Source: Sphingobium sp. WTD-1 (GTDB taxonomy: Bacteria > Pseudomonadota > Alphaproteobacteria > Sphingomonadales > Sphingomonadaceae). From it: a stretch of 64,000 nt of DNA. The number at the start of each line of letters is the position of its first letter. The stretch's first letter is position 1. Positions 8,046 through 16,927 of the stretch are shown piece by piece. The position numbers and the translations under genes were made by a program. The DNA lies in contig NZ_CP119127.1 of the NCBI RefSeq assembly GCF_030128825.1, positions 124,001-188,000 of the forward strand, read 5' to 3'. The notes beneath the pieces are model-generated. The model had not been told where the DNA came from. It saw only the letters and a list, made by a program, of their open reading frames with translations, and ran no database searches.

Positions 8046-10799
8046 GTGATCGATCCTGCTGCCCTGCCCGCCCTCCATGCCAGCCATGGCGGCATCTGGC
8101 TACGCGAAGGCAGCCGCACCATGGGCGTCGCCAAGGGGCAGGCCATTGCCCGCACCGCCGAAACGCCGACGCTGCTGCTCAACGCACCGCTGACCGGCCA
8201 GCGCCTCGGCTATCCCGATCTCAACGGCCTCGACCTGCTGGAACTCTGGGCGTTCGTCCATCCCGCGCGCTTCCTCGTGCCCACGCCCAAGGGGCTGGCC
8301 GAGGCGCTGGACCTGCCATTGCCGGCACAGGAAGGCGATATCCCGGCCCTGTTGCAGATGGCGGCGCGCGCGCTGCTCGACCGGCTCGATTCCCCGGAAT
8401 GGAAAGAAAGGGAGGGTGGCTGGACCGCGGCGCAGGCGCTGCACCGGCTGCGCTGGCCCTGGTCGCCGCTGGTCGCGCCGCGCATCAGCCGCCCGGCGGA
8501 GGCCGAACGCTGGCTCTTTTCCAAGCTGCCAGAATGGGAGGAGGCCGCCCCCCGCCCTGCCCCGCGCACCGTGGCGATGGAGGAGGATGACGTGCTGGCG
8601 CGGCTCGACAGCCTCACCGGACCGGGCGCCGAACCCCGCCCCGGTCAGCGCGCCTATGCCGCCGCCGCGATCGAAGCCTTTCGCCCACGCGCGCATCGCG
8701 ACCAGCCCAATATGCTTCTGGCGGAAGCCGGCACCGGCATCGGCAAGACGCTGGGCTATCTCGCCCCCGCCTCGCTCTGGGCCGCACAGGCGCAGGGCAC
8801 GGTGTGGATATCCACCTATACCAAGGCGCTGCAACGCCAGCTCGATCGGGAATCGCTGCGCCTGTTCCCCGATCCGGCGACCGCCGCGCGACGTGTGGTC
8901 GTGCGCAAGGGACGGGAAAATTATCTCTGCCTGCTCAATCTGGAAGATGCGTTGCAGGGCGGCTTTGCCGGCCGCGCTGCCATATTGGCGCAACTGGTCG
9001 CGCGCTGGGCCGCCTTCTCCAAGGATGGCGACATGGTCGGCGGCGACCTGCCCGGCTGGCTGCCCATCCTGTTCCGGCGCAACGGCTCCACCGCGCTGAC
9101 CGACCGGCGCGGCGAGTGCATCTATGCCGGCTGCCCCCATTATCGGAAATGCTTCATCGAGCGGTCGGCGCGGGCATCGGCCGAGGCGGACATCGTCATC
9201 GCCAATCATGCGCTGGTGATGATCAACGCCGCGCGCGGCCGCGAGACCGGGCAGCGCCCGCAGCGCATCGTCTTCGATGAGGGCCATCATCTGTTCGACG
9301 CCGCCGATTCGACCTTTTCGGTCGCGCTGTCAGGGCAGGAGGCGATCGAACTGCGGCGCTGGGTGATGGGGCCGGAAGGTGGATCGCGCGGTCGCCGCCG
9401 GGGCCTGGCCGCGCGCCTGTCCGACCTTGCCAGCTATGACGAGGAAGGGGGCGAGGCGATCCGCACCGCGGTAGAAGCCGCCCGCGCCCTGCCGGCCGAT
9501 GATTGGCTGAAGCGCATTGTGGCAGGTGAGCCTTTTGGCCCGCTGGAGGAATTGCTCGCCACGGTACGCGGCACGGTCTTCGCGCGCGCCGCCGACAGCG
9601 GCGAGGCGGATGCCGGCTATGGGCTGGAGACCGAACTGGCCGAACCCGATGGCCCGCTGGTCGAGGCGGCGCAGGAAGCGGCGATCGCCCTCGATGCACT
9701 GCTGAAACCGCTTGTCCGCCTGTCCAAGCGGCTGGAAGCGGTGCTGGAGGATGCCCCCGACTGGCTCGACGGCGCGGCGCGGGCGCGGATCGAAGGGGCG
9801 ATCGGATCGCTCGGCTGGCGCCGCGACCTGATCAGCGCCTGGCTGGCGCTGCTGGCGCGGATCGGCGGTCCGGCCGACCCCGATTTCGTCGACTGGATGA
9901 CCGTCGACCGGGTCGAGGGGCGCGAATATGATATCGGCCTGCACCGCCACTGGCTCGACCCGACCCGGCCGCTGGCCGAAGCGGTGCTGCAACCCGCACA
10001 GGGGGTGATCGTCACCTCCGCCACGCTGAAGGGCGGCGGCGACTGGTCCAATGCCGAGGCGCGCAGCGGCGTCACCCATCTGCCCCACAGCGTCGAGCGA
10101 TTCGAGGCGGCGAGTCCGTTTGACTATCCCGACCGGGCCGAAGTGCTGATCGTCACCGACATCAAGCGCGGCGACATCGCCGCCATGTCGGGCGCCTATG
10201 CCCGGCTGATCGAGGCATCGGGCGGCGGCACGCTGGGCCTGTTCACCGCGATCCGGCGGCTGCGGGCGGTGCATGCGCGCATCGCCGACCGGCTCGCCCG
10301 CGCCGGCCTGCCGCTCTATGCCCAGCATGTCGATCCGATGGATACCGGCACATTGGTCGACATCTTCCGCGACGATCCGCGCGCATCGCTGCTGGGGACC
10401 GATGCGCTGCGCGACGGCGTCGACGTGCCCGGCCATTCGCTGCGGCTGGTGGTGATGGAGGGCGTGCCTTGGTCCAAGCCGACCGTGCTGCATGCCGCCC
10501 GGCGCCTGGCGGGCGGTGGCAGCGCCTATGACGACCGGCTGATCCGCGCGCGCCTGGCACAGGCGTTCGGCCGGCTGATCCGACGTGCCGAGGACAAGGG
10601 CAGTTTCGTGATCCTGTCCGCCGCCATGCCGAGCCGGCTGCTGAGCGCCTTCCCGCCCGGCACGCCGATCCGCCGGCTGACGCTGGACGAGGCAATCATC
10701 GCCGTCAGCGCAAAGATGCAGGCGCGGGACATGCAGGACGCTGGTCTTGGCGACCGAACAACGTTAGGGCATCAGGGAAGCGAACCCGGCATGCGGTGA
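8046..10799 (+). CDS. DinG/XPD-like Fe-S ATP-dependent DNA helicase
   Basis: Superfamily 2 helicase of 917 residues. The Walker A motif AEAGTGIGKT is near residue 226 and the DEAH-type box FDEGHH near 411. Four cysteines between them (about 295, 358, 363 and 369; GECIYAGCPHYRKC holds three) fit the 4Fe-4S cluster of the XPD/DinG group. The C-terminal helicase motif is AFGRLIRRAEDKG. It probably unwinds 5'-to-3' in repair or R-loop removal. The start is GTG 8046, 49 bases after the PilZ gene; no strong ribosome site is seen, so the start could be slightly downstream. Confidence 0.9.
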   Translation: MIDPAALPALHASHGGIWLREGSRTMGVAKGQAIARTAETPTLLLNAPLTGQRLGYPDLNGLDLLELWAFVHPARFLVPTPKGLAEALDLPLPAQEGDIPALLQMAARALLDRLDSPEWKEREGGWTAAQALHRLRWPWSPLVAPRISRPAEAERWLFSKLPEWEEAAPRPAPRTVAMEEDDVLARLDSLTGPGAEPRPGQRAYAAAAIEAFRPRAHRDQPNMLLAEAGTGIGKTLGYLAPASLWAAQAQGTVWISTYTKALQRQLDRESLRLFPDPATAARRVVVRKGRENYLCLLNLEDALQGGFAGRAAILAQLVARWAAFSKDGDMVGGDLPGWLPILFRRNGSTALTDRRGECIYAGCPHYRKCFIERSARASAEADIVIANHALVMINAARGRETGQRPQRIVFDEGHHLFDAADSTFSVALSGQEAIELRRWVMGPEGGSRGRRRGLAARLSDLASYDEEGGEAIRTAVEAARALPADDWLKRIVAGEPFGPLEELLATVRGTVFARAADSGEADAGYGLETELAEPDGPLVEAAQEAAIALDALLKPLVRLSKRLEAVLEDAPDWLDGAARARIEGAIGSLGWRRDLISAWLALLARIGGPADPDFVDWMTVDRVEGREYDIGLHRHWLDPTRPLAEAVLQPAQGVIVTSATLKGGGDWSNAEARSGVTHLPHSVERFEAASPFDYPDRAEVLIVTDIKRGDIAAMSGAYARLIEASGGGTLGLFTAIRRLRAVHARIADRLARAGLPLYAQHVDPMDTGTLVDIFRDDPRASLLGTDALRDGVDVPGHSLRLVVMEGVPWSKPTVLHAARRLAGGGSAYDDRLIRARLAQAFGRLIRRAEDKGSFVILSAAMPSRLLSAFPPGTPIRRLTLDEAIIAVSAKMQARDMQDAGLGDRTTLGHQGSEPGMR

Positions 10800-10890
10800 C
10801 CCGACAGGGCACGGCGCCTTTGTTTTCTGCGTTTTTGCGAGTCGGCAGGAAATATTCCGCCGCGACAAGGCGCGAGGAGCTGGAGCGAGA

Positions 10891-11433
10891 ATGAAGCGGT
10901 TGACCCTGTTGCGCCATGCCAAGTCCGATTGGGACGATCCGGTCGCGCGGGATTTCGATCGGCCGCTCAATCGCCGGGGGGAAAAGGCCGCGCTGCTGAT
11001 GGGCCAGTTCGCCGCGCGCAAGGATATGCGGTTCGACCTGCTGGTCGCCTCCCCCGCTGCCCGCGTCGTCCAGACGCTCGACACCTTCTTCACCGGCTAT
11101 GGCGAAACGCTGGACGCCCGCTGGGACCGGCGCATCTATCTGGCCTCCGCCCCGACCCTGATCGACGTGCTGCGCGATTTGCCGGACGAGGCGGACAGCG
11201 TGCTGATGGCGGGGCATAATCCCGGTTTCGAGGAACTGATCCTGAGCCTGGTCCCCGACGATGGCGCCAATCCGCTGCGCGAGGATGTGGAGATCAAATT
11301 CCCCACCGCCAGCATCGCGGTGATGGAACTGGCGATCGACCAGTGGGACGCGACGACGGACAAGTGCGGCACATTGCTGAGCTTCACCCGCCCCCGCGAC
11401 CTGGACCCGGCCCTGGGTCCGGGATCGCGCTGA
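10891..11433 (+). CDS. sixA: SixA-type phosphohistidine phosphatase
   Basis: Histidine phosphatase superfamily protein of 180 residues. The catalytic LLRHAKSDW (His9) and the second catalytic MAGHNPGFEEL (His109) are present. SixA enzymes remove phosphate from phospho-His in phosphotransfer proteins; the target here is unknown. The ribosome site GAGGAGCTGGAG lies before ATG 10891. The acetyltransferase gene follows within a few bases, so the two are probably one transcript. Confidence 0.9.
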   Translation: MKRLTLLRHAKSDWDDPVARDFDRPLNRRGEKAALLMGQFAARKDMRFDLLVASPAARVVQTLDTFFTGYGETLDARWDRRIYLASAPTLIDVLRDLPDEADSVLMAGHNPGFEELILSLVPDDGANPLREDVEIKFPTASIAVMELAIDQWDATTDKCGTLLSFTRPRDLDPALGPGSR

Positions 11434-11435
11434 GC

Positions 11436-11960
11436 TTGACCACGCCGATTCACTGGCGGCCAGCCGTCGCCTCCGATGCCGCCGCATTGGCGATATTGGG
11501 CGGCGCCACCTTCCTGGCCAGCTTTGCCCATGACCATCCCGGCGAGGCGCTGGTCGCCCATATCCGCAAGGCACATGGCGAGGATTATTATCGTGCAGCC
11601 CTCGCCGATCCGGCCCAGACGATCCTGATCGGCGAGACGCCGCTAGGCGCGCCGGTCGGCTATGCGCTGATCACCCCGCCCGACCTGCCGGTGCCGACCG
11701 ACGACCGGGCGGATGTCGAACTCAAGCGCATCTATCTGCTGAGCGGGTGGCAGGGCGGCGGCAATGGCGACGCGCTGATGGCGCTGGTGCTGGCGGAGGC
11801 CCGGCGACGCGGCGCGCGCCGGCTGCTCCTGGCCGTCTATCCACAGAATGATCGGGCGCGGCGCTTCTATGCCCGGCATGATTTTGTCGAGATCGGCGAA
11901 CTGACCTTCATGGTCGGAGACGTGCCGTTCCGCGACCTGGTCTATGCCCGGACGCTCTGA
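11436..11960 (+). CDS. GNAT-family N-acetyltransferase
   Basis: Acetyl-CoA-dependent acyltransferase of about 174 residues. The acetyl-CoA loop is SGWQGGGNGDALM (Q-G-x-G-x-G type) and the motif B region is AVYPQNDRARRFYARHDF. The substrate is unknown. No ATG fits: the protein homology begins at about PIHWRPAVASDAA. The likely start is TTG 11436, 2 bases past the sixA stop; CTG 11430 is an alternative. The gene converges with the merR-ihfA-fabH-plsX-rpmF block. Confidence 0.83.
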   Translation: MTTPIHWRPAVASDAAALAILGGATFLASFAHDHPGEALVAHIRKAHGEDYYRAALADPAQTILIGETPLGAPVGYALITPPDLPVPTDDRADVELKRIYLLSGWQGGGNGDALMALVLAEARRRGARRLLLAVYPQNDRARRFYARHDFVEIGELTFMVGDVPFRDLVYARTL

Positions 11961-11966
11961 GCGGGG

Positions 11967-12311
11967 TCAGCGCCCCAAGGCACGGGCCAGATCGGCCCGG
12001 ATGGCTTCGAGCCGGGCGATCAGGTCGGGCTCCAGTGTCGCGACGGGCAGCGGATCGATCGCTATATCATCCATACCGTCGGCCAGCGCCTTCTGCGCAC
12101 CCTTGACGGTGAACCCCTCGACATTGAGCAGCTGGTTGATGCGCCGTGCCAGCGCCACATCGGCAGGGCGATAATAGCGCCGGTTTCCCGATCGCTGGAG
12201 CGGACGCAATTGCGGGAAGCGGGTTTCCCAATAGCGCAAAATATGTTGGGCAAGACCCAGCTCTGTCGCCAGTTCGCTGATGGTCAGAAATGCGCCCTCG
12301 GCCTTTTCCAT
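11967..12311 (-). CDS. MerR-family transcriptional regulator
   Basis: DNA-binding protein of 114 residues. The MerR helix-turn-helix and wing are LTISELATELGLAQHILRY and RRYYRPADVALARRINQLL. Only a short C-terminal tail follows, without the metal-binding cysteines of MerR or CueR. Its place directly after ihfA in the plsX-fabH-ihfA block is conserved in alphaproteobacteria. ATG 12311 is chosen; a 10-codon longer form is possible. Effector unknown. Confidence 0.88.
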   Translation of the reverse strand: MEKAEGAFLTISELATELGLAQHILRYWETRFPQLRPLQRSGNRRYYRPADVALARRINQLLNVEGFTVKGAQKALADGMDDIAIDPLPVATLEPDLIARLEAIRADLARALGR

Positions 12312-12393
12312 GGGCGCGATGTTGCACCCATAGTCCCGCAAAGGTCAACTACGGTAAACAGGCCACAATATTACAAAAGATGACCGAATTGCC

Positions 12394-12690
12394 TCAGGTC
12401 GAGGCAACACGGTCCCGCATCGTCTGGCTCGCACGGAATGTGAGTACCCGGCGCGGCTCAATCGGCACCTCGATCCCGGTCTTCGGGTTGCGCCCCATGC
12501 GCTCATTCTTGTCGCGCAGGACGAAGGTGCCGAAACTCGAAATTTTCACATTTTCGCCACGCTCCAGCGCAGTCGACATATGTTCCAGGATCGATTCGAC
12601 CAGTGCCGCAGCTTCCGCGCGGGACAAGCCAATGTGACGATTGACGCTCTCCGCCAGATCAGCGCGGGTCAGTGTGCCAGTGCCGGTCAT
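12394..12690 (-). CDS. ihfA: Integration host factor subunit alpha
   Basis: Nucleoid-associated DNA-bending protein of 98 residues. The HU/IHF signature [12 protein letters not shown] and the beta-arm region [12 protein letters not shown] with the intercalating Pro are present. It normally pairs with IhfB, which is not in this window. ATG 12690 gives the standard N-terminus [12 protein letters not shown]; in-frame codons upstream lie inside a palindromic promoter region. Transcribed after fabH with a 127-base gap, so it probably also has its own promoter. Confidence 0.95.
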   Translation of the reverse strand: MTGTGTLTRADLAESVNRHIGLSRAEAAALVESILEHMSTALERGENVKISSFGTFVLRDKNERMGRNPKTGIEVPIEPRRVLTFRASQTMRDRVAST

Positions 12691-12715
12691 CGCAAATCCC
12701 CAATGTGCCCCCCTT

Positions 12716-12743
12716 GCATGCATCTGCCAGGGCAAATGCATGC
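12716..12743. promoter_or_regulatory. Inverted repeat upstream of ihfA
   Basis: Perfect 8-base arms GCATGCAT and ATGCATGC separated by 12 bases, 26 bases upstream of the ihfA start. The arms are themselves near-palindromic. It may be an operator; the regulator is unknown. MerR-type proteins favour spaced inverted repeats, so the neighbouring merR product is one candidate. Confidence 0.35.
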
Positions 12744-12817
12744 GACACAAATGTGATGCATATTCGGTGATTCGGCAAGCAGGTCAGATACGTAGGGGCG
12801 ATCGTTTCGCCGCCGTA

Positions 12818-13783
12818 TCAGACCCGCAGGACGCAGGCGCCCCAGGTGAAGCCGCCACCCATGGCTTCCAGCACGAGCAGATCGCCGGCCTTGATCCGGC
12901 CGTCACGAGTCGCGGCATCCAGCGCCAGCGGCACCGAGGCGGCCGAAGTGTTGGCATGCTGGTCGACGGTGACGACGACCTTGTCCGGCGACAGCTTGAG
13001 CTTGCGCGCGGTCGCGTCGAGAATCCGGGCATTGGCCTGGTGCGGCACCAGCCAGTCGATGTCGGCGGGCGTCATCTCCGCCATCGCCATCACTTCCTTC
13101 AGAACGGTGGCGAGATTCACCACCGCATGGCGGAACACTTCCTGCCCCTTCATGCGGACCTTGCCCACCGTCTGGGTGGTCGAGGGACCGCCATCGACAT
13201 AGAGAAGCTGGTTGTGGCGGCCATCGGCATGCAGCTTGGCAGCGAGGATGCCACGCTGGCCGTCCGTGCTTTCCTCCGCACCGAGCACGACGGCACCGGC
13301 GCCATCGCCGAACAGCACGCAGGTCGCGCGATCTTCCCAATCGAGGATGCGGCTGAAGGTTTCCGCGCCGATCACCAGCGCGCGCTGCGCCGCGCCCGAG
13401 CGGATCATCGAATCGGCGACGGTCATCGCATAGAGGAAGCCCGAGCAGACCGCGGCGACGTCGAAGGCGACGCAGTCATCGATGCCGAGCGCGGCCTGCA
13501 CCAGGGTGGCGCTGGCCGGAAAGGTCTGGTCCGGGGTCGCGGTCGCCAGGATGATGAGGTCAATATCCTGCGCGGCAAGGCCGGCGGCCTCCAGCGCGCG
13601 CATGGCGGCATCGGTCGCCAGCGTGGTCGTGGTCTCACCCTCGCCGGCGATATAGCGGGTGCGGATGCCGGTCCGCTCGACGATCCATTCGTCGCTGGTA
13701 TCGACGGTCTGCGCCAGCTCCGCATTGGTGACGACGCGTGCGGGCAGGGCCGAGCCCGTGCCCAGGAGAACGGATCGACGCAT
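12818..13783 (-). CDS. fabH: 3-oxoacyl-ACP synthase III
   Basis: Starts fatty acid chains by condensing acetyl-CoA with malonyl-ACP. The protein has 321 residues. The Cys-His-Asn triad is visible: Cys113 in AAVCSGF, His248 in VPHQAN, Asn278 in HANTSAAS. The ATG at 13783 overlaps the plsX stop in a TGATG, so the two are translationally coupled. A GTG one codon upstream is an alternative. In this block fatty-acid initiation is linked to phospholipid synthesis (plsX). Confidence 0.96.
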   Translation of the reverse strand: MRRSVLLGTGSALPARVVTNAELAQTVDTSDEWIVERTGIRTRYIAGEGETTTTLATDAAMRALEAAGLAAQDIDLIILATATPDQTFPASATLVQAALGIDDCVAFDVAAVCSGFLYAMTVADSMIRSGAAQRALVIGAETFSRILDWEDRATCVLFGDGAGAVVLGAEESTDGQRGILAAKLHADGRHNQLLYVDGGPSTTQTVGKVRMKGQEVFRHAVVNLATVLKEVMAMAEMTPADIDWLVPHQANARILDATARKLKLSPDKVVVTVDQHANTSAASVPLALDAATRDGRIKAGDLLVLEAMGGGFTWGACVLRV

Positions 13784-14841
13784 CACTTGACGGGCAGCTC
13801 CAATTTGGACGCGACGGCGGACAGATCCTGCACCCCGGCCATGTCGGCGGCGATGCGTCGCGTGATATCCTCTTCCAGCAGGCGGGCGGCGACATGCACC
13901 GCATTGGCCACGCCCTTGGCATCGGCGCTGCCATGGCTTTTTACCACGACCCCATTGAGGCCGAGGAAGACGGCGCCATTATGATTATTGGGATCGAGAT
14001 GATGCTTGAGCAGGTGCATCGCCGGCTTCGAAATCAGGAAACCGATCTTGGAGCGCAGCGAGCTGGAGAAGGCGCGGCGCAGCAGGTCGGCGACGAAGCG
14101 GGCAGTGCCCTCGGCCGTCTTGAGCGCGACATTGCCCGAGAAGCCGTCGCACACGATCACGTCGGTTTCGCCGCGGCCGATCTTGTCGCCTTCGGTAAAG
14201 CCGTCGAACGAGAATGGCAGGGTGTCGCCTGCGCGCAGCACGGCAGCAGCATCACGGATCTCGTCCGTGCCCTTGAGCTCTTCGGTGCCGATGTTGAGCA
14301 GGCGCACGCGCGGCCGCTCCAGATCGAGGGCGATGCGTGCATAGGCCGCACCCATCACCGCGAACTGGACGAGATTGCGCGCATCGCACTCGGTATTGGC
14401 ACCAAGGTCGAGCATGACGACATCATTATCGCCAAGGGTGGGCAGCATCGCTGCCAGCGCAGGCCGATCGACGCCGGGCATGGTGCGCAGCGCCAGCTTC
14501 GCCATCGCCATGAGCGCACCGGTATTGCCGGCGGAAACCGCCGCACCGGCATCACCCGATTTCACGGCGTTGATCGCCATGCTCATCGAGCTGCTCTTCT
14601 TGCGAATCGCGACGCTGGGCTTGTCCGTGCCCTCGACGATCGTATCGGAATGCACGACTTCCGACGCCGCCCGCAAATTGGGGTGGTTGTCGAGAGCCGC
14701 CTTGATCCGGGTCTCGTCGCCGAAAAGGGTGAAGCGGAGTCCTTCGTGCCGGCGACGGGCAAGCGCAACGCCTGCCATCATCACCCGCACGCCTTCATCC
14801 CCGCCCATCGCGTCAATTGCGATTCGCGGTTGGCTGGACAC
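13783..14841 (-). CDS. plsX: Phosphate acyltransferase
   Basis: Makes acyl-phosphate from acyl-ACP, the first step of the PlsX/PlsY route to phosphatidic acid. About 352 residues. Signatures are [12 protein letters not shown] at the N-terminus, [15 protein letters not shown] and [18 protein letters not shown] 14841 is preferred to GTG 14850 because AAAGGGG then lies 8 bases upstream; for 14850 it would abut the codon. Located 33 bases after rpmF and coupled to fabH. Confidence 0.95.
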   Translation of the reverse strand: MSSQPRIAIDAMGGDEGVRVMMAGVALARRRHEGLRFTLFGDETRIKAALDNHPNLRAASEVVHSDTIVEGTDKPSVAIRKKSSSMSMAINAVKSGDAGAAVSAGNTGALMAMAKLALRTMPGVDRPALAAMLPTLGDNDVVMLDLGANTECDARNLVQFAVMGAAYARIALDLERPRVRLLNIGTEELKGTDEIRDAAAVLRAGDTLPFSFDGFTEGDKIGRGETDVIVCDGFSGNVALKTAEGTARFVADLLRRAFSSSLRSKIGFLISKPAMHLLKHHLDPNNHNGAVFLGLNGVVVKSHGSADAKGVANAVHVAARLLEEDITRRIAADMAGVQDLSAVASKLELPVK

Positions 14842-14874
14842 TGAGATCACCCCTTTGCGGAGATCGAAAAAGTC

Positions 14875-15054
14875 TTACGCCCCGACGGCGATGACTTCGC
14901 GGCCGTTATAATGGCCGCACGCGTCGCACAGATTGTGGGGACGCTTCAGTTCACCGCAGTTCGAGCATTCCTGGAATGCTTCGACGCGCAGCGAATCGTG
15001 GCTGCGACGCATGCCACGCTTGGACGGGGAAGTTTTCCTTTTGGGGACAGCCAT
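14875..15054 (-). CDS. rpmF: 50S ribosomal protein L32
   Basis: A 59-residue ribosomal protein beginning [14 protein letters not shown], with the zinc-ribbon pairs CSNC and CDAC towards the C-terminus and the ending VIAVGA. Length and sequence are those of bacterial L32. The rpmF-plsX-fabH order is widely conserved and links ribosome and lipid synthesis. ATG 15054 has CAGGTG before it. Confidence 0.96.
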   Translation of the reverse strand: MAVPKRKTSPSKRGMRRSHDSLRVEAFQECSNCGELKRPHNLCDACGHYNGREVIAVGA

Positions 15055-15260
15055 GTCGGCACCTGTTTCCGTAATTAAATCTGGTTATGCGACTGGCCGG
15101 TTTCCAAATGAGACGCCGACGGCACGGGTGCCGCAGACCATGCGGCCCGGGTGATCGCGAAGCCCTGCGCCTATAGCCGTTTTTGAAGATGGTGCAAGTC
15201 CTTCCTTGCCCGCCGGCCCGCCACGCCTATGGTAGCGGCCCGTCGAATAGGGGGATGCCC

Positions 15261-15689
15261 ATGTTGTTGCCGATCACGCTTACACTGGCTGCGGCCTGTG
15301 CGCTCATCAATTTCTGGCTGGCGGTGCGCTGCGCGCGAATCCGCGTGGGCGCGAAGCTTCTGCACGGCGACTCGGGGAACATGCTGCTGGCCCGGCGGAT
15401 GCGGGCGCACGCCAATTTCATCGAATATACGCCGATCGTGCTGATTCTCTTTGGCCTGATCGAAATGGCGATCGGCGCGCCGCTGTGGCTGTGGATCGGG
15501 GCGATGATCTATGCGCTGGCGCGAATCGCCCATGGCTTTGGCATGGACGCCGACAAGCCGACGGTGTGGCGCGCGGGCGGCGCGCTGCTCACCTGGATCG
15601 TGATGCTCGGCTTGGCGGTGGCGGCGCTCTATGTCGCCTATGGCGCGACTCGCGCCGTGCCTGCCCCGCCGGCGATGGCGCGCGTTTAA
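15261..15689 (+). CDS. MAPEG-family membrane protein
   Basis: Integral membrane protein of 142 residues with about four transmembrane helices. The family pattern includes RMRAHANFIEYTPIVLIL near residues 50-67, the glutathione-enzyme signature RAHxNxxE. Related proteins are glutathione-dependent or of unknown function in bacteria. ATG 15261 has AGGGGG 6 bases before it; ATG 15255 is too close to that site. Its TAA stop shares bases with the stop of the gene converging on it. Confidence 0.87.
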   Translation: MLLPITLTLAAACALINFWLAVRCARIRVGAKLLHGDSGNMLLARRMRAHANFIEYTPIVLILFGLIEMAIGAPLWLWIGAMIYALARIAHGFGMDADKPTVWRAGGALLTWIVMLGLAVAALYVAYGATRAVPAPPAMARV

Positions 15690-16342
15690 CCGAGAACGGA
15701 ATCGGCCACATAGGGGTTGGTGCGCCGTTCATAGGCGAAATTGCTCATCTCGCCATGGCCGGGGACGAAGGCGGTCTGGCCGCCGAGCGGCCAGAGCTTG
15801 CCGGTGATCGCGTTGATCAGATCCTGATGGTTGCCGCGCGGGAAGTCGGTGCGGCCGATCGAGCCCTTGAACAGCACGTCGCCCACGATCGCGAGCTGGC
15901 TCGGCGCATGGTGGAAGACGACATGGCCCGGCGTGTGGCCGGGGCAATGATAGACGTCGAAGGTCAGATGGCCGACCGTCACCTGGTCGCCATCGACCAG
16001 CCAGCGATCCGGCTCGAAACTCTCACCCGGAATGCCCCAGCGTTCGCCATCCTGCGGCAGCCGGTCGATCCAGAAGCGATCCTCCTCATGCGGCCCCTCG
16101 ATCGGGACATCGAGATCGCGGGCCAGCACGCCGGCCTGGCCGCAATGGTCGATATGGCCATGAGTGACAAGAATCTTCTCGATCGTGACGCCGTGCTGCG
16201 CCGCCGCCTTCTTCAGCACCGGCAGGTCGCCGCCCGGATCGACAAAGGCGCCCCGCATCGTTTCCGTACACCAGAAGAGGGTGCAGTTCTGCTGCAGCGG
16301 GGTGACGGGGATCAGGACGGCTTTGAGCGGCGGCGTGGTCAT
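15686..16342 (-). CDS. MBL-fold metallo-hydrolase, glyoxalase II-like (YcbL type)
   Basis: Zinc hydrolase of 218 residues. Metal ligands are in THGHIDHCG, CPGHTPGH, the Asp in IVGDVLFKGSIGR, and a final His in PGHGEMS. The pattern is that of YcbL-type single-domain glyoxalase II enzymes; GloB has an extra C-terminal domain that is absent here. ATG 16342 begins the conserved MTTPPLKAVLIPVTP; codons open upstream show no family features. Located 65 bases after the Rrf2 regulator on the same strand, which may control it. Confidence 0.88.
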   Translation of the reverse strand: MTTPPLKAVLIPVTPLQQNCTLFWCTETMRGAFVDPGGDLPVLKKAAAQHGVTIEKILVTHGHIDHCGQAGVLARDLDVPIEGPHEEDRFWIDRLPQDGERWGIPGESFEPDRWLVDGDQVTVGHLTFDVYHCPGHTPGHVVFHHAPSQLAIVGDVLFKGSIGRTDFPRGNHQDLINAITGKLWPLGGQTAFVPGHGEMSNFAYERRTNPYVADSVLG

Positions 16343-16407
16343 GCTGCCGATGTGGCGAAGCGGCGCGGCGAGCGCAAGGGCGTCCGCACGCCTGCTCCTG
16401 CGGCGCC

Positions 16408-16833
16408 CTACCCCAACCCTTCGGCCGCGAAGGGTTCGGCGAGGCTGATGCTGTCGAGCACCTTGGCGGTTTCGTCGCGCACGCGCAGCATCACCCGGTG
16501 CAGGCGGCATTCGCTTTCGGGCAGGCAGTTGGTGCAGCTTTCATGGGCGAAGCGGCTGGCACAGGGAGTGAGCGCGAGCGACCCGCGGGTCAGGCGGACG
16601 ATATCGCCATAGCTGATGTCAACCGGCGCCAGCGCCAGCCAATAGCCGCCGTCGCGACCGCGCTGGGTCGCCACCAGGCCTTCGCGCGACAATTCGGACA
16701 GGATCACCGTCAGGAATTTCGCCGGGATATTCTGGCGCGTCGCAATCTCGTTGAGGGGCACAGGCCCCTGGCGATAGCGGTCGGCAAGATGCTGGAGCGC
16801 GCGGATGGCGTAACGGGTCTTCTGGGACAGCAT
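16408..16833 (-). CDS. Rrf2-family transcriptional regulator
   Basis: Winged-helix regulator of 141 residues. The N-terminal Rrf2 domain starts MLSQKTRYAIRAL, with the recognition part NIPAKFLTVILSELSREGL. Four cysteines in PCASRFAHESCTNC and SEC are spaced 8, 2 and 5 residues apart and could hold an Fe-S cluster, as in IscR, NsrR and RirA, although the spacing is not that of IscR. It therefore probably senses iron, redox state or NO. The nearest possible target is the MBL-fold gene downstream. Confidence 0.88.
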   Translation of the reverse strand: MLSQKTRYAIRALQHLADRYRQGPVPLNEIATRQNIPAKFLTVILSELSREGLVATQRGRDGGYWLALAPVDISYGDIVRLTRGSLALTPCASRFAHESCTNCLPESECRLHRVMLRVRDETAKVLDSISLAEPFAAEGLG

Positions 16834-16927
16834 GGTCTGTTCGTTATTCGCCTGCGGCCCGGCTTTGGCAAGTCGAGCCGCAGGGTAGAGAAGGGAAAAT
16901 CCGCTTTAATTTATGCGATGTTGCCGA

